From Paenibacillus_F sp047238265 (lineage in GTDB: Bacteria; Bacillota; Bacilli; Paenibacillales; NBRC-103111), in contig NZ_JBDFMM010000001.1 of assembly GCF_047238265.1 (NCBI RefSeq), positions 2,976,001-3,040,000 on the forward strand: a stretch of DNA of 64,000 bases, in the 5' to 3' direction. The notes below the pieces were generated by a model. The model did no database searches, was not told the origin of the DNA, and saw only the letters and a list, made by a program, of their open reading frames with translations. The position numbers and the translations under genes were made by a program. Positions 8,400-18,128 of the stretch are shown here, in pieces; the first letter of the stretch is position 1; every line of letters begins with the position of its first letter.

Positions 8400-9935
8400 T
8401 TATTTTAATTGCTTATAATCCCCTTCGGTAAAGTCTTTGTCCGGATTCCAGTTCGGAAACGTAAAATCGCTTCGGCTGACGCTGACACCGCCGGATTTCA
8501 GCTTGCCGATCGCATCGTCCAAGCCTTTATCGGCTTTGTCGTTATACGCTTTGAGCGCCCCGGCCCAATCCTTCTGGGCTCCCGTCAGCCCCGCCTGCAA
8601 AATCTCTCCGAAAGCCGGTTTGATCTTCGGCTGAGATAAGGCGCCCAGCTCGACGATCACTTTCGCCGTCTGCGGGTTTCTTACCGCGTAGTTCGGACGC
8701 TCGTGCAGCAAATCCTTGTGAAGCCGGACAAACTGCTCGAACTCGGGATACGGATACAGCTTCTTGTCGTTATTGATGCTTTCGATCGGGGTTAACGCAA
8801 CACCCTTGTTTAAATATTTCTCATAGAACAATGGTGATGCGAAGCCGTTCTCGATAAACTCGCCGGCTTCCTTCGGATGCTTCGTATTGGCGGATATTAA
8901 ATAGCCGGTCCCGGTAGCCCGGTTGTAATAATAACCCGGTTTGCTGCCGTCCTGCGTAGGCACTGCGGCCAGCCCGAAGTTCGCGTCCGGCGTGTCGCGT
9001 TTGATGATCCACATCCGCGCGCGGCCCTCTATAAAGAACGCCGCTTTCGCCTGGCCGAACAGGACCGTGGCCTCCGCCAGCTTCATCGTATAAGATGACG
9101 GCAGGATACTGCCATCATTCTTCAGTTCGTTCAGAAAGGCGAAGGAATCGATCGTCGCTTTGGAATCGAACGCATACGTTCCTGTTTTATAGTTAAAACG
9201 ATAAGAGCCGTCACCCACCTCTTCCTTGTTCAGCCCGGCTGCCAGTCCGTCGACGATTTTGGTGATTCCGGAAGCCGTGGCGCTTTCCCCTCCGCTGAAG
9301 ACGAGGCCGTACACGTCGCCTTTGCCTTTTTCCGTGACGGTTTTGGCCATGCTGCGCAGCTCGTCCCACGTCTTAGGAGGCTTTTCGGGATCAAGGCCCG
9401 CGTTTTTCAGCACATCCTTGTTGTAGTAGAGAATGGAAGTCAGGACAGGGCCGGTAATCGGCCAGGAGTAGGTTTTGCCGTCGATCATATTGACGCCTTC
9501 CCGGAAAGAGCCTTCGGCGAACTGCTTCTTCCAGTTGTCCGATACGATTCCGTCAAACGGCAGCGCCCAACCGCTTGCGACAACCGTACGGACATCCGTA
9601 TTTTGCGGTGTCACGAACACGTCCGGCAGCTCATTCGAAGTTGCCGCAGCCTGGATGGCCGTATGATACTCCGCCCAGGGCATATATTTGGCTTCGACGC
9701 GTACTTTGCCTTTATGCTTTTCGTTGTAGGCTTTGACCATACGCTGACCGGGACTGTCGTCGCCTTTCAGAAAATCGTCGCCTCCCCATAAGGTGAGAAC
9801 AACCTCTTTGCCATCCGCCGGCGGCGTTTTGCCGTTTGCTTCTGCCGATTTGTCGGAAATGCCCGAGCATCCGCTCAGCAGCAATGCGGCGCATAACGCA
9901 AGCGCCCCTCCCGCTTTCCCTTGTTTGTTCAACAT
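8400..9935 (-). CDS. ABC transporter sugar-binding lipoprotein
   Basis: A family-1-type extracellular solute-binding protein of about 511 residues. The lipobox LLSGC places the lipidated cysteine at residue 23, and VVLTLWGGDDF opens the mature fold. The middle holds the common segments DVFVTPQNTD and YSWPITGPVLTSILYYNKDVLKNAGLDPEKPPKTWDEL. The start is taken as ATG 9935 after a GGAG site; an in-frame ATG at 9965 lacks this. It lies directly after two MalFG-type permease genes and before the secreted lyase, so its ligands are probably unsaturated glycosaminoglycan oligosaccharides. No ATPase is encoded nearby, so a shared MsmX-type ATPase is likely. Confidence 0.88.
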   Translation of the reverse strand: MLNKQGKAGGALALCAALLLSGCSGISDKSAEANGKTPPADGKEVVLTLWGGDDFLKGDDSPGQRMVKAYNEKHKGKVRVEAKYMPWAEYHTAIQAAATSNELPDVFVTPQNTDVRTVVASGWALPFDGIVSDNWKKQFAEGSFREGVNMIDGKTYSWPITGPVLTSILYYNKDVLKNAGLDPEKPPKTWDELRSMAKTVTEKGKGDVYGLVFSGGESATASGITKIVDGLAAGLNKEEVGDGSYRFNYKTGTYAFDSKATIDSFAFLNELKNDGSILPSSYTMKLAEATVLFGQAKAAFFIEGRARMWIIKRDTPDANFGLAAVPTQDGSKPGYYYNRATGTGYLISANTKHPKEAGEFIENGFASPLFYEKYLNKGVALTPIESINNDKKLYPYPEFEQFVRLHKDLLHERPNYAVRNPQTAKVIVELGALSQPKIKPAFGEILQAGLTGAQKDWAGALKAYNDKADKGLDDAIGKLKSGGVSVSRSDFTFPNWNPDKDFTEGDYKQLK

Positions 9936-9983
9936 CGGTTCTCCATCCTTAGTCCGATCGGACATTATTTTTTTGAGCTGTAC

Positions 9984-10850
9984 CTATCCTTTAATGGCTC
10001 CGGCAACTCCTTCGATAAAGTAACGCTGAAGCGCTATAAATACGGCGAGAATAGGCAGCAGCGAGATGCTCGCGGCCGCCGCCATTCCCGTCCAGTCCAT
10101 CGTCTGCTCGCCGACAAACTGATACATCCCCACGCCTAGCGTGCGAAGCTCCGGTTTGGATAACGTGAACACAAGCGGCATCAAGAACGCGTTCCAGGTC
10201 CACATGAACTGCATGATAGCAGAGGTCGCGATGACCGGTTTCGCCAGCGGCAGCATAATTTGCGCGAAAGTGCGGAAAAATCCGCTGCCGTCCATTTCGG
10301 CCGATTCCTCAAGCTCTTTCGGCAAGCCTCTGAAGTAGGCGACGAAAAGCAGAATAAACAGCACATGCCCCCCTCCGACTTCCGCCAGAATGACGCCCAA
10401 GATGGAGTTGTTCAGCCCTATTTCGTTGATCAACATGTAGGTCGGGATGATCGTATAGCCTTTGGGCATAAACATCGTCGCTGTGATCGCCGAGACGAAC
10501 AGCAGCCTTCCGCGAAAACGATAGCGGCCGATCGCATAACCTGTTAGCGAGCAAACCGCAATGACGATGAGCACGACAGAGACGGTAACCACAACCGTAT
10601 TCCAGAAATAGACCGAGAAATGTGCCGTCTCCCAGGCTCTCAGGTAGTTAGCGAATTGGAACTTCTCAGGCAGCAGCGAGATGCCCGATGTGATATATTC
10701 GTTGTTTGTTTTGAATGAGGACATCAGCATCCAGACGAACGGATAGATCCAGACGATTCCGACGCCGATGAGCCCCAGATGAGCCGCCGCGAGTAACGGC
10801 GAACGGCCGCCCCGTTTTCTTGTCATGAAGCCTCTTCCCTTTCCAGTCAT
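9984..10850 (-). CDS. Carbohydrate ABC transporter permease, MalG type
   Basis: A 288-residue inner-membrane permease with six predicted helices and the EAA loop region (ELEESAEMDGSGFFRTFAQIMLPLAKPVIAT) that contacts the ATPase. The N-terminal WIYPFVWMLMSSFKTNNEY is typical of CUT1 MalG partners. The ATG overlaps the stop of the upstream MalF-type gene as ATGA, indicating translational coupling. It acts with the MalF partner and the downstream binding lipoprotein. Confidence 0.92.
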   Translation of the reverse strand: MTGKGRGFMTRKRGGRSPLLAAAHLGLIGVGIVWIYPFVWMLMSSFKTNNEYITSGISLLPEKFQFANYLRAWETAHFSVYFWNTVVVTVSVVLIVIAVCSLTGYAIGRYRFRGRLLFVSAITATMFMPKGYTIIPTYMLINEIGLNNSILGVILAEVGGGHVLFILLFVAYFRGLPKELEESAEMDGSGFFRTFAQIMLPLAKPVIATSAIMQFMWTWNAFLMPLVFTLSKPELRTLGVGMYQFVGEQTMDWTGMAAAASISLLPILAVFIALQRYFIEGVAGAIKG

Positions 10851-11821
10851 CTGCCCGCGTCTGCGGATTTTCGCCCGCCGCTCAATCTGACAAGCAGGCT
10901 CAGAAGCAGCGAGATGAGCATGACGGCTATTCCGTACACAACACCTGCCGCCGATGCGAAGCCGATCCTGGCCTCTCCTTTGCCTGCGAACGCATACCGG
11001 TAAATATACACATCCACCATATCCGTCTTAAAAGCGGGGCCTCCTTCGGTCATTGATTTCACCAGATCGAAAACATGCAGGGCATTAACTGCCGACACCA
11101 GCAAAATCACGGTTCCTACCGGAATGAGAAGAGGCACGGTGATATAGCGGAACAATTGCAAGTGAGAAGCACCGTCGATGCGGGCCGCCTCAAACAGCTC
11201 TTTCGGCAGCGACTGAATGCCGGCCAGCCAATAGATCAGCTTCATGCCGAAGCTTTTCCAAATGCCTACGAGAATGACGATGAGCAAAGCGGTGTCCGCA
11301 GAGCCCAGCCAATCGACCGGTTTGTGAAGAATTCCGATACGCAGCAGCATTTCATTGACCAGTCCTTTGTAAGCTCCGAAAATAAAGCGCATCACGAGTC
11401 CGACCACAGCGGTCGTCGTCACCACCGGCAAAAAGTAAATCGTCCGGTATAGGACCTTGCCGCGCATCCAGTCCGCATTCAGCAGCAGTGCCATCAAAAG
11501 CGCGAGAGGCACCTGGATGCCGACAAGCCAGAGCATGAAAACCAGACTGTTGCGGAATGCGTTCCAGAATAACGGGTCCGCCAGCGTTTCCCGGAAGTTG
11601 TCCCATCCGATGAACGTATGGAGCGGTCCGTAGCCCGACCAGTCGAAAAAAGCATACACATAGCTCATCGCTATGGGATAAACCGTAAACGATAAAAACA
11701 GCATCAGCTGCGGTGCAATAAACAGCCAGCACCACAACGCCTTCCGGCTGCGGTAATGAAACGTGAAACGCTTGCGTTCAGCACCCTTTCGTGATTGTGT
11801 CTGCATGGCAGTTTCCATCAT
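10847..11821 (-). CDS. Carbohydrate ABC transporter permease, MalF type
   Basis: A 324-residue CUT1 permease. After a basic N-terminus, six helices follow from about residue 33 (LFIAPQLMLFLSFTVYPIAMSYVYAFFDW). The EAA loop is ELFEAARIDGASHLQLFRYITVPLLIP. The first of several nearby ATGs is chosen because AAAGGGG lies just before it. It forms a transporter with the MalG-type permease and the binding protein. The only sizable gap in the operon (about 170 bp) lies before it and holds a weak hairpin. Confidence 0.92.
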   Translation of the reverse strand: MMETAMQTQSRKGAERKRFTFHYRSRKALWCWLFIAPQLMLFLSFTVYPIAMSYVYAFFDWSGYGPLHTFIGWDNFRETLADPLFWNAFRNSLVFMLWLVGIQVPLALLMALLLNADWMRGKVLYRTIYFLPVVTTTAVVGLVMRFIFGAYKGLVNEMLLRIGILHKPVDWLGSADTALLIVILVGIWKSFGMKLIYWLAGIQSLPKELFEAARIDGASHLQLFRYITVPLLIPVGTVILLVSAVNALHVFDLVKSMTEGGPAFKTDMVDVYIYRYAFAGKGEARIGFASAAGVVYGIAVMLISLLLSLLVRLSGGRKSADAGR

Positions 11822-11872
11822 GTGCCCCTTTCTCTTAAAACCCGGCGCGGAACTCTTGATCGCATAATAAAA

Positions 11873-11909
11873 AGACCTCCCCCATGAAAGTGTTCAAGGG
11901 CAGACGTCT
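11873..11909 (-). terminator. Imperfect hairpin with T-run before the permease genes
   Basis: On the minus strand AGACGTCTGCCC and GGGGGAGGTCT can pair imperfectly and are followed by TTTTT. Its position between the DUF3604-like gene and the transporter genes would allow partial termination or processing between the two halves of the operon. The mismatches make this uncertain. Confidence 0.3.
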
Positions 11910-11990
11910 CCGGTCGTCCGGTATTCGTCATGTAAAATCGTTATGCTATCGTCTTAAGATGTCCTACTGCTCGGCTGTCGGCTTCTTCGT

Positions 11991-13497
11991 TCAGGCAAGT
12001 GCATAGATCGGGGATAACCAGGCGCACTGGCCGTTCATCTGCCGGATTTCGACGTGATACACATCGCATTCGGACTCCACGGCATCGTCGCTCCAGGTTT
12101 CCCGCAGCGTATACAACCGTTCTTCCACGGCACGGTGAATCATAAAGGCTTCCGAATTATACGCCCTTAGATGGGTCGTGCGGTTGCCTTCCAGCAGTTC
12201 TCCGATTGCAGCCGAGAGGATGCCGCCGTTCAGTTCCACGCTCACAACCGTGTCGCGGTCACCTTCCACCTCAAGGATAAGCCCTGCCGTATGTGGATGC
12301 AGTGTGGTGGGATTGCGGAAGGTCGTACAGGTCCATTCCACGGATGCGTCCGTTTGTCGGGAAATTTCGTTGCCAAGCATGTTCATGGCAGGGTCGTCCT
12401 TCAAATCGGGCGTCGGGGCCAGAATGCTGCGGCCGCGGAAGCATGTTTCCACCGACAGGAGCTTACCCGCGTCAACCCTAGCTTTCCCATGCCAGGCAAA
12501 TCCGTTCTTGGCGTTGCCCCAGACCGCATTCGATTTTTACTTTGTATTTGGAGCTTCCGGTGCCGGAAATCGGCTGCGGAGCGGTCAAATCTTCGCCGTT
12601 GAATACTTTAAACGGCTTCACGTTTTTGAAAACGACGACTTTGTCGATTTGATCGCTTGCCGTAACATCTAAGGCAAAATTCCGCTTGGCCGCCTGCACT
12701 TCGCTGCCTATCGGTGCCCCGTTCAGCGTAAAACTGCAGCGGATTTTATCGCCCGTCACGGCATACGTCCGGCGCGCCAGAATCGCGTCCCAAATCGCTT
12801 CGCGCGTTTTCGACTCGGCCAGAACGGCCAAACGGCCGTCGCCGTACGATCCCGGATAACCGGCATGATGATCCGTCGATCCGACGAAGCCGAAACGGAG
12901 CTTGCGTTTCAGCGCCGCATACGCGCTTGATCTTGAATCCCGGGGACCCATATCGTGGTAATACGGATAGGGACTGTGATCCGACAACCCGCTGCCGTGC
13001 TTGGAGTACACTTCCACAACCGGGCTGACATCGGCATTAAAGCTGTCCCAATTGCCTCCGCGATAGCCGGGCGTGTACCCGACATGATGCGGTACCGCGA
13101 TTACTCTATACGTCCTTAACTGTTCCAGGATCGCTGCCGTCGAGCTTCCTTCGACTAACGGAAGATCGTCATCCGGCGATACGAAGTGATGGTCGCCGTA
13201 TCGGCTCGAATGCGCTTCGTAGCCTTGAAACGTAACAAACTCGTGCGGGATGTTGAACGATTTAACCGTTTCACGCACATGTTCCCAGTGGCCGCGCAGT
13301 TTGGCGAAGCCCTCCGTATGGAAATCGACCAGATATTCAAGCCCCTGCGTACGTTCCGGCATATCATGCCAGGAAGCATGGCCGATAATGGCGCAAAAAT
13401 CCAACTGGCTTTTGGCGGCGTTCAGCGCGTTTTCCAACCCGCCAAAACCGTAACTGATTCCGCAGTGGTTATGTAAATCTCCCCAATATAAATTCAT
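11991..13497 (-). CDS. PHP-type/DUF3604-like metal-dependent protein, split by a frameshift
   Basis: The first segment (13497-12478) starts MNLYWGDLHNHCGISYG and carries PHP-like metal ligands: LHNH, GHASWHD, VPHHVGYTPG and STDHHAG. It resembles the DUF3604/CehA-McbA group of predicted metal-dependent phosphoesterase-like hydrolases, with a beta-rich tail. It stops at 12478, but a second segment (about 12520-11991) in another frame continues the same protein (NAKNGFAWHGKARVDAGKLLSVETCFRGRSIL). Deleting one base at 12521-12523 gives ECGWGNAKNGFAWHG and joins the two into about 500 residues. The start at 13497 follows AGGAGA. It lies in the glycosaminoglycan operon between a sulfatase and the transporter. 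Its substrate is unknown; a role on a sulfated or modified sugar is inferred from context only. Confidence 0.75.
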
Positions 13498-13652
13498 TCT
13501 CTGCTCATCTCCTGTCGTTCGGTACACATTGTGGTCCGGCAGCGCTTTGTTCACCAGAACGTTTCTTTCTGTCCGCACAGTTTCGTCGGGGCTTCAACGT
13601 AAAAAGCAATCGACGCAGATCTGTCCTAAGGCGTTGTTTTGTTCCACGAAAT

Positions 13653-13748
13653 TTACCGGGTCCATGCAGTAAGATCGCTTCTCCCTATTCTTATGCACCG
13701 CTTAATATCCACCCGGTACACCTCCGCATCTGCTGCAGACATTTTCAT
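13653..13748 (-). CDS. Possible 31-codon small ORF upstream of the DUF3604-like gene
   Basis: An ATG preceded by GGTGGG opens a 31-codon frame (MKMSAADAEVYRVDIKRC...) in the gap between the sulfatase and the DUF3604-like gene. Further downstream, the frame leading into the DUF3604-like gene stays open from about 13596 and also looks codon-like. The gap may hold a degraded N-terminal extension or a short leader peptide. No family is recognised. Confidence 0.2.
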   Translation of the reverse strand: MKMSAADAEVYRVDIKRCIRIGRSDLTAWTR

Positions 13749-13757
13749 CCCACCTTC

Positions 13758-15233
13758 TCAAATGTTTCCGTGCGTTTGAAAGGGGCCGTACCGGAACAAA
13801 AACCGGTCATAAGCATCTTCCGGGACCGTCAGCATATCTCCCGTTTCCCCCATATGGACTCTAAGCGCGTCCAGCATCGAACCGATCCGGCTATGTTGTT
13901 CCGAAAGAAACGCAAGATTGCTCATCTCCAGCGGATCGGATTGACTGTCGTAAAGCTCGATAAACAATTCGTCTTTAAACATGTCGACAATCAGTTTGTA
14001 CGAACCTTCAAGAACACACCGCTGAAAATGGCCCCGGGCGCCGTTGCCGTCAAACTGGATAAATATCCGCTCGCGCCGCAGCCGGTCGACTTCTCCGCTT
14101 ATCAGCGGCATTAATGAACGGCCGGATATGTTTTCCGGAGCCGTGATCTGAAGAAAATCGCATAGCGTCGGCAGGAAATCGACGCCGCTGACGAGCTCGC
14201 TGCTGCTGCGGATCGCCGGAGAAAAGCTATGCGGAAATTTGAAGAAAAGAGGGGTGCGGACCGCTTCTTCGTACATGCACATCTTCTGCCAAAGTCTGTG
14301 AGAACCGAGCATCTCGCCATGGTCGCTGGCAAAAACGATCAGCGTCTCGTCATAAATCCCCTCCCGCTTCAACTGCGCGATCACCTCTCCGACACAATGG
14401 TCCAGCAGCGCCGTCAAACCCAGGTAGACGTTCCAAATACGCTCCCACTCCATGCGGGAATACGTGCTTCCGAGCAGGCCCGGCAAGTTATACAACTGCA
14501 AAGGCGATTGGTTGTCTCCCCATTCTCCGACATTGTCCGGCAGCTGGGCATCCTGAATCATGGAATACCACGGTTCCGGAATGTGAAAAGGCGGGTGCGG
14601 GGCGGTAAACATCGCCGTAAGCGCGAACGGCTTGCTCTTGTCACGGTTCCGAATCGCATGCAGACAATCTTTCAGAATAAAGCCGTCATAAAAATAATCC
14701 AAACCTTCCTCGTAACGTCCGGTCGCCGGTATCGAATAATTTCTCTTTCGTGTGATGGCTCCATACACTTGCTCGGCTACCGGGCCTTGATAATCTCTGC
14801 CTCCGGGCTTCGGTTTTCCCTGCTCTTTCAAAAACGCTTCGTACCGCTCTTCCAGAGGAAGCCAGTGCGTTTTGCTGCCGGTGACACGCTCCGGCTTCAC
14901 CTCGGCAAACAAATGCTGTTTCCCGGTATGCCAACTGTCCCATTCACTCTCCAGCAAATCATACCAGTGCGTATGATCACAACGAACGTTGCCATGCCGT
15001 CTCTCCTGTTCCGTCCACGCATTAATAAGCGAACCTGTCACATTCGGATATTTCCCCGTTAAGAATGCGCCTCTGGCGGGAACGCATAACGGCGAGGCAC
15101 AATAGGCTCTCGTGAAATCCACGCTTTCCGCACGGAGCCGGTTCAGATTGGGCGTGTGATCGCCTATGGCATCCCATCTCAATTGATCGGCCATAATGAG
15201 CACAACGTGGGGTTTACCGGGTTTACCGCTCAA
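13758..15233 (-). CDS. Sulfatase (type I, Cys-type), glycosaminoglycan locus
   Basis: A sulfatase-family alkaline-phosphatase-fold protein of about 491 residues. KPHVVLIMADQLRWDAIG supplies the first metal ligands, and CVPAR is the C-x-P-x-R motif in which Cys becomes formylglycine. FASDHGEMLGSH gives the second metal cluster, and TAPHPPFHIP is also typical. There is no signal peptide, so it acts in the cytoplasm on imported oligosaccharides. The best start is probably TTG 15233 (AGAGGTG upstream); ATG 15263 has its purine run too close. It is the first gene of the minus-strand operon and is divergent from the ROK regulator. The maturase is not in the window. The sulfate position removed (4-O, 6-O or 2-O) cannot be told. 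Confidence 0.88.
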   Translation of the reverse strand: MSGKPGKPHVVLIMADQLRWDAIGDHTPNLNRLRAESVDFTRAYCASPLCVPARGAFLTGKYPNVTGSLINAWTEQERRHGNVRCDHTHWYDLLESEWDSWHTGKQHLFAEVKPERVTGSKTHWLPLEERYEAFLKEQGKPKPGGRDYQGPVAEQVYGAITRKRNYSIPATGRYEEGLDYFYDGFILKDCLHAIRNRDKSKPFALTAMFTAPHPPFHIPEPWYSMIQDAQLPDNVGEWGDNQSPLQLYNLPGLLGSTYSRMEWERIWNVYLGLTALLDHCVGEVIAQLKREGIYDETLIVFASDHGEMLGSHRLWQKMCMYEEAVRTPLFFKFPHSFSPAIRSSSELVSGVDFLPTLCDFLQITAPENISGRSLMPLISGEVDRLRRERIFIQFDGNGARGHFQRCVLEGSYKLIVDMFKDELFIELYDSQSDPLEMSNLAFLSEQHSRIGSMLDALRVHMGETGDMLTVPEDAYDRFLFRYGPFQTHGNI

Positions 15234-15348
15234 TCCTCGACACCTCTCTTCGATAGTCGCCATCCTTCATAAACCTTTAATTCCTATGGTTTTACTTAGA
15301 TATCGCGGGTTAGACACATCATAAGCCCTCCCCCAATCTTTTGTCAAT

Positions 15349-15394
15349 ATTTAAACTAACTTCGGAATCTGCTATGATGTATATAAACTTATTT
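15349..15394. promoter_or_regulatory. ROK gene promoter with two operator-like motifs
   Basis: TATGAT (15373-15378) is a good -10, with TTTAAA (15350-15355) 17 bp upstream as a weak -35. ATTTAAACTAA (15349-15359) overlaps the -35, and ATATAAACTTATTT (15381-15394) lies at the start site. Both share TAAACT flanked by A/T with the perfect palindrome before the second sulfatase at 18129. The layout fits autorepression by the ROK protein and control of the divergent sulfatase operon. Confidence 0.5.
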
Positions 15395-15426
15395 ACCTTC
15401 ATGTCCGAACACGAAAGGAATGGACC

Positions 15427-16632
15427 ATGGAAACGATTCGTAAAGTTGTGGATCAAAAAGGCAGCAAAACGGCTATTATTCAAACCCTCCGCCTTTATGG
15501 TCCGATGTCCCGGATCGAATTGGCGCAGCGGACGGAATTAAGCCGGGCCACGATTTCGATGTCGATCCAGGAACTTATCGAGCTGGGCATTGCCCATGAA
15601 ACCGAGACTCGGCAATCAACGGGCGGCAGACGCCCGACCGATGTGGAACTGATGCCGCATACGCATCTGGTGCTGGGCGCCGACCTTAACCAGCACGGCT
15701 GGATGCTGGGCGCTTTTGACCTGCTTGGCAGTACGGTGAGCAGCAGGCCGATCCCTTTCGGCCGGTTGACTCCCGAAGCAGCTTTTCGCGCATTGGTTGA
15801 TGAATTGCCATCATTTATTTCGAATCTTGACAAAAGTCCGGTGCCGCTCCTCGGTATTTCCCTGCCAGGCATCGTTGATTCCAATCAGGGCGTTCTGCGA
15901 AGCTCGGCGGTGCTCGGATGGCAGGATGTCGAGTGGGGCCCCCTTTTCGAACGGGAGCTCGGATGGCCGACGACCCTCATTAACCGCAGCCGGGCGCGAG
16001 GGTTATCGGAGTGCCGCTACGGCTCGGGAAAAGAGCACCGTCATATGATCTATATCGGGATCGACGCCGGAATCGGCGCCGGTATCTATGTCGATCGCGA
16101 ATTGATTCACGGTGCTATCGGCGGAGCCGGTGAGATCGGCCACACGACGGTGACCGACGGCGGGCCCCTCTGCCCTTGCGGCAATACCGGCTGCCTGCAA
16201 ACGTTATCGGCTGCGCAGGCAATCGAACTGGAAGCACGCAGGCTGCTTCGTTCGGGCGCCGCTTCCTCCCTGCAGGCGCAAACCGTCTCCGACCTGCAGC
16301 TGCTGCGGGCCGAACATGTTTGCGCCGCCGCCGAGAACGGTGATGAGCTGGCCGTGCAAATCATCGAGAAAGCCGCGTCTTATTTGGGGACGGCCATGGC
16401 CAATCTGGTTAATCTGCTTAACCCCGAGGCCATCATACTGGGCGGTCCGATCCCAAAAGACAGCTCTTTGTACGTACAAACAGCGGAAAAGGTTATGCGG
16501 CAGCGAGCGATGAGCACGCTCTCCCGGGATACCGAAGTGAAAGTCGGACAATTCAAGGAGATCGGCGGTGCGCTCGGTGCGGCAAACTTCATGCTGGATA
16601 AACATTTGTCGTTCTCTTATCTGGCGACCTAA
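15427..16632 (+). CDS. ROK-family transcriptional regulator (XylR/NagC type)
   Basis: A 401-residue protein with an N-terminal winged helix-turn-helix (about 15-70, LYGPMSRIELAQRTELSRATISMSIQELIELGIA). A ROK sugar-binding domain follows, containing GIDAGIGAGIYVD and the zinc motif CPCGNTGCLQ. It follows AAAGGAA at good spacing. It is divergent from the sulfatase-lyase operon and convergent with the second sulfatase. It probably represses the sulfated glycan genes until a sugar derived from them binds, by analogy with XylR and NagC. Confidence 0.92.
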   Translation: METIRKVVDQKGSKTAIIQTLRLYGPMSRIELAQRTELSRATISMSIQELIELGIAHETETRQSTGGRRPTDVELMPHTHLVLGADLNQHGWMLGAFDLLGSTVSSRPIPFGRLTPEAAFRALVDELPSFISNLDKSPVPLLGISLPGIVDSNQGVLRSSAVLGWQDVEWGPLFERELGWPTTLINRSRARGLSECRYGSGKEHRHMIYIGIDAGIGAGIYVDRELIHGAIGGAGEIGHTTVTDGGPLCPCGNTGCLQTLSAAQAIELEARRLLRSGAASSLQAQTVSDLQLLRAEHVCAAAENGDELAVQIIEKAASYLGTAMANLVNLLNPEAIILGGPIPKDSSLYVQTAEKVMRQRAMSTLSRDTEVKVGQFKEIGGALGAANFMLDKHLSFSYLAT

Positions 16633-16636
16633 ACAA

Positions 16637-16677
16637 AAAACAGGAGGGCGCCAAAAAAGCAGCGTCTCTCCTGTTTT
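16637..16677. terminator. Bidirectional terminator between ROK regulator and second sulfatase
   Basis: AAAACAGGAG and CTCCTGTTTT form a perfect 10-bp stem ending in A- and T-runs, so it can act on both strands between the two convergent genes. Confidence 0.8.
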
Positions 16678-16680
16678 CCG

Positions 16681-18114
16681 TTAGCGGCCGGCGTACAATC
16701 TTTCGAATGCCTCGGCCGACTTGTGATCGCCATATCCGCGCAATGTGCTTATCCATCCGTCCAGTGTGACGTATTTCCAAGGCCCGGTTTCAATCACTTT
16801 TTGCAGCGGATCGGCGATATGCCCGTGTTTGCTTGCCTGGCTCCGTTTCCATTCTTGAAGTCGGCGGTCCATTTCCTGAACAATTTCGGGATACTGTCCG
16901 GCCACATTGTTTGTTTGATAGGGATCATTTTCCATGTTATACAGGCTGACCGGTTCGAAGTTATACAACCCGGAATGATACGTTCGGATAAAATACCAGA
17001 CAGAGTCGCGTACCGCCCGCTGGCATGTGTAAAGGGCATGGTCCATGATCAGGTAGTCGCGCCCCTGCCAGGATTCGCCCTGCAGCGCACCTAAAAATGA
17101 TTCCCCGTCCCAGCCGGAAGGAACCTTAAGCCCTGCCAGTTCTGTGACCGTCGCTATGACGTCGACATTATAAACAAAGCCGTCCACGACCGTTCCGGGT
17201 TTGGTTATGCCCGGTGCTTTTATAATCAAGGGAAGGTGGTGCACGGATTCCGTCGCACTTGCATGTTCGGCATAAATGCCATGCTCGCCCATCGACTCCC
17301 CGTGATCGGCGCTCACGATAAAACAAACGTCATCTTCAATGCCCAGCTGCCGCAGCGTCTCGACAATCTCGCCCACATGATGATCCATGTAGCTGATGCC
17401 GCCGTCATAACCGTTCAGCAAATGAACGAAGTCTTCCCTATTCGCGATTTTTCCGGGCATCGTGCCGGGAAACGCAGCGTCCGTATGCAAGTAAATGGCA
17501 GAATGGGGAAACCTGTCCGCCTGGTGTCCGGCTATTCGCTCCTCCGATGGGAACGCTTTTGCCGTGCTTGCATCCCACTGGGCGGCATAGGACTCAGGGT
17601 ACGTGTACAGCGTATGCGGGTCCCAATACTGGACATGAAGAAAATAGTTTTCCTCCTTCCCGTGGCGCTTCAACCAAGGAATGACCGCCGCATTCACTTC
17701 CTCCGCATCTTCGTTGCCTTCCTTCAGCGTGTGGGTATGCACTTCATTCCAGCCCGCAAAGTACCACCAGGCATGATGGCGGTCCCCGAACGAGGAGAAA
17801 GTAACGGTTTTGTAGCCGGCCTCCCGCAGTTTACGCGTAAAAAAGGCATACGGCTCGCTGTGCCTCTCACCTTCCGGGTAGTAAAACTCATATCCGGGTC
17901 CCCAATGTGTAAGCGCACCGTGGTTGATACCGAAGCGCCCGCTCATAAAACTTGCCCTCGACGGCACACAGGGGGACGAGGCGCAGTAGCAGTGATTGAA
18001 CCGTGCGCCTTGTGCGGCGATCGCGTCGATATTCGGCGTCGTATTGCGATTGTACCCGTAACATCCCATATGATCGGGCCGCAGCGAATCGATATCCAGA
18101 TAAATAATACGCAC
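16681..18114 (-). CDS. Sulfatase (type I, Cys-type), second of the locus
   Basis: A 477-residue sulfatase. MRIIYLDIDSLRPDHMGCYGY carries the first metal ligands, CVPSR is the canonical formylglycine motif, and VSADHGESMGEHG gives the second metal cluster. QYWDPHTLY is the usual central segment. There is no signal peptide, so a cytoplasmic exo-sulfatase is likely. It differs strongly from the sulfatase at 13758, suggesting a different sulfate position. A 17-bp palindrome lies 15 bases upstream of the start codon. It is a separate transcription unit facing the ROK gene. Confidence 0.9.
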   Translation of the reverse strand: MRIIYLDIDSLRPDHMGCYGYNRNTTPNIDAIAAQGARFNHCYCASSPCVPSRASFMSGRFGINHGALTHWGPGYEFYYPEGERHSEPYAFFTRKLREAGYKTVTFSSFGDRHHAWWYFAGWNEVHTHTLKEGNEDAEEVNAAVIPWLKRHGKEENYFLHVQYWDPHTLYTYPESYAAQWDASTAKAFPSEERIAGHQADRFPHSAIYLHTDAAFPGTMPGKIANREDFVHLLNGYDGGISYMDHHVGEIVETLRQLGIEDDVCFIVSADHGESMGEHGIYAEHASATESVHHLPLIIKAPGITKPGTVVDGFVYNVDVIATVTELAGLKVPSGWDGESFLGALQGESWQGRDYLIMDHALYTCQRAVRDSVWYFIRTYHSGLYNFEPVSLYNMENDPYQTNNVAGQYPEIVQEMDRRLQEWKRSQASKHGHIADPLQKVIETGPWKYVTLDGWISTLRGYGDHKSAEAFERLYAGR

Positions 18115-18128
18115 AGCTTCACCTCAAT

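Noticed and set aside
14229..15062. 277-codon plus-strand frame opposite the first sulfatase
   Set aside because: Basic, low-complexity shadow of a conserved gene.
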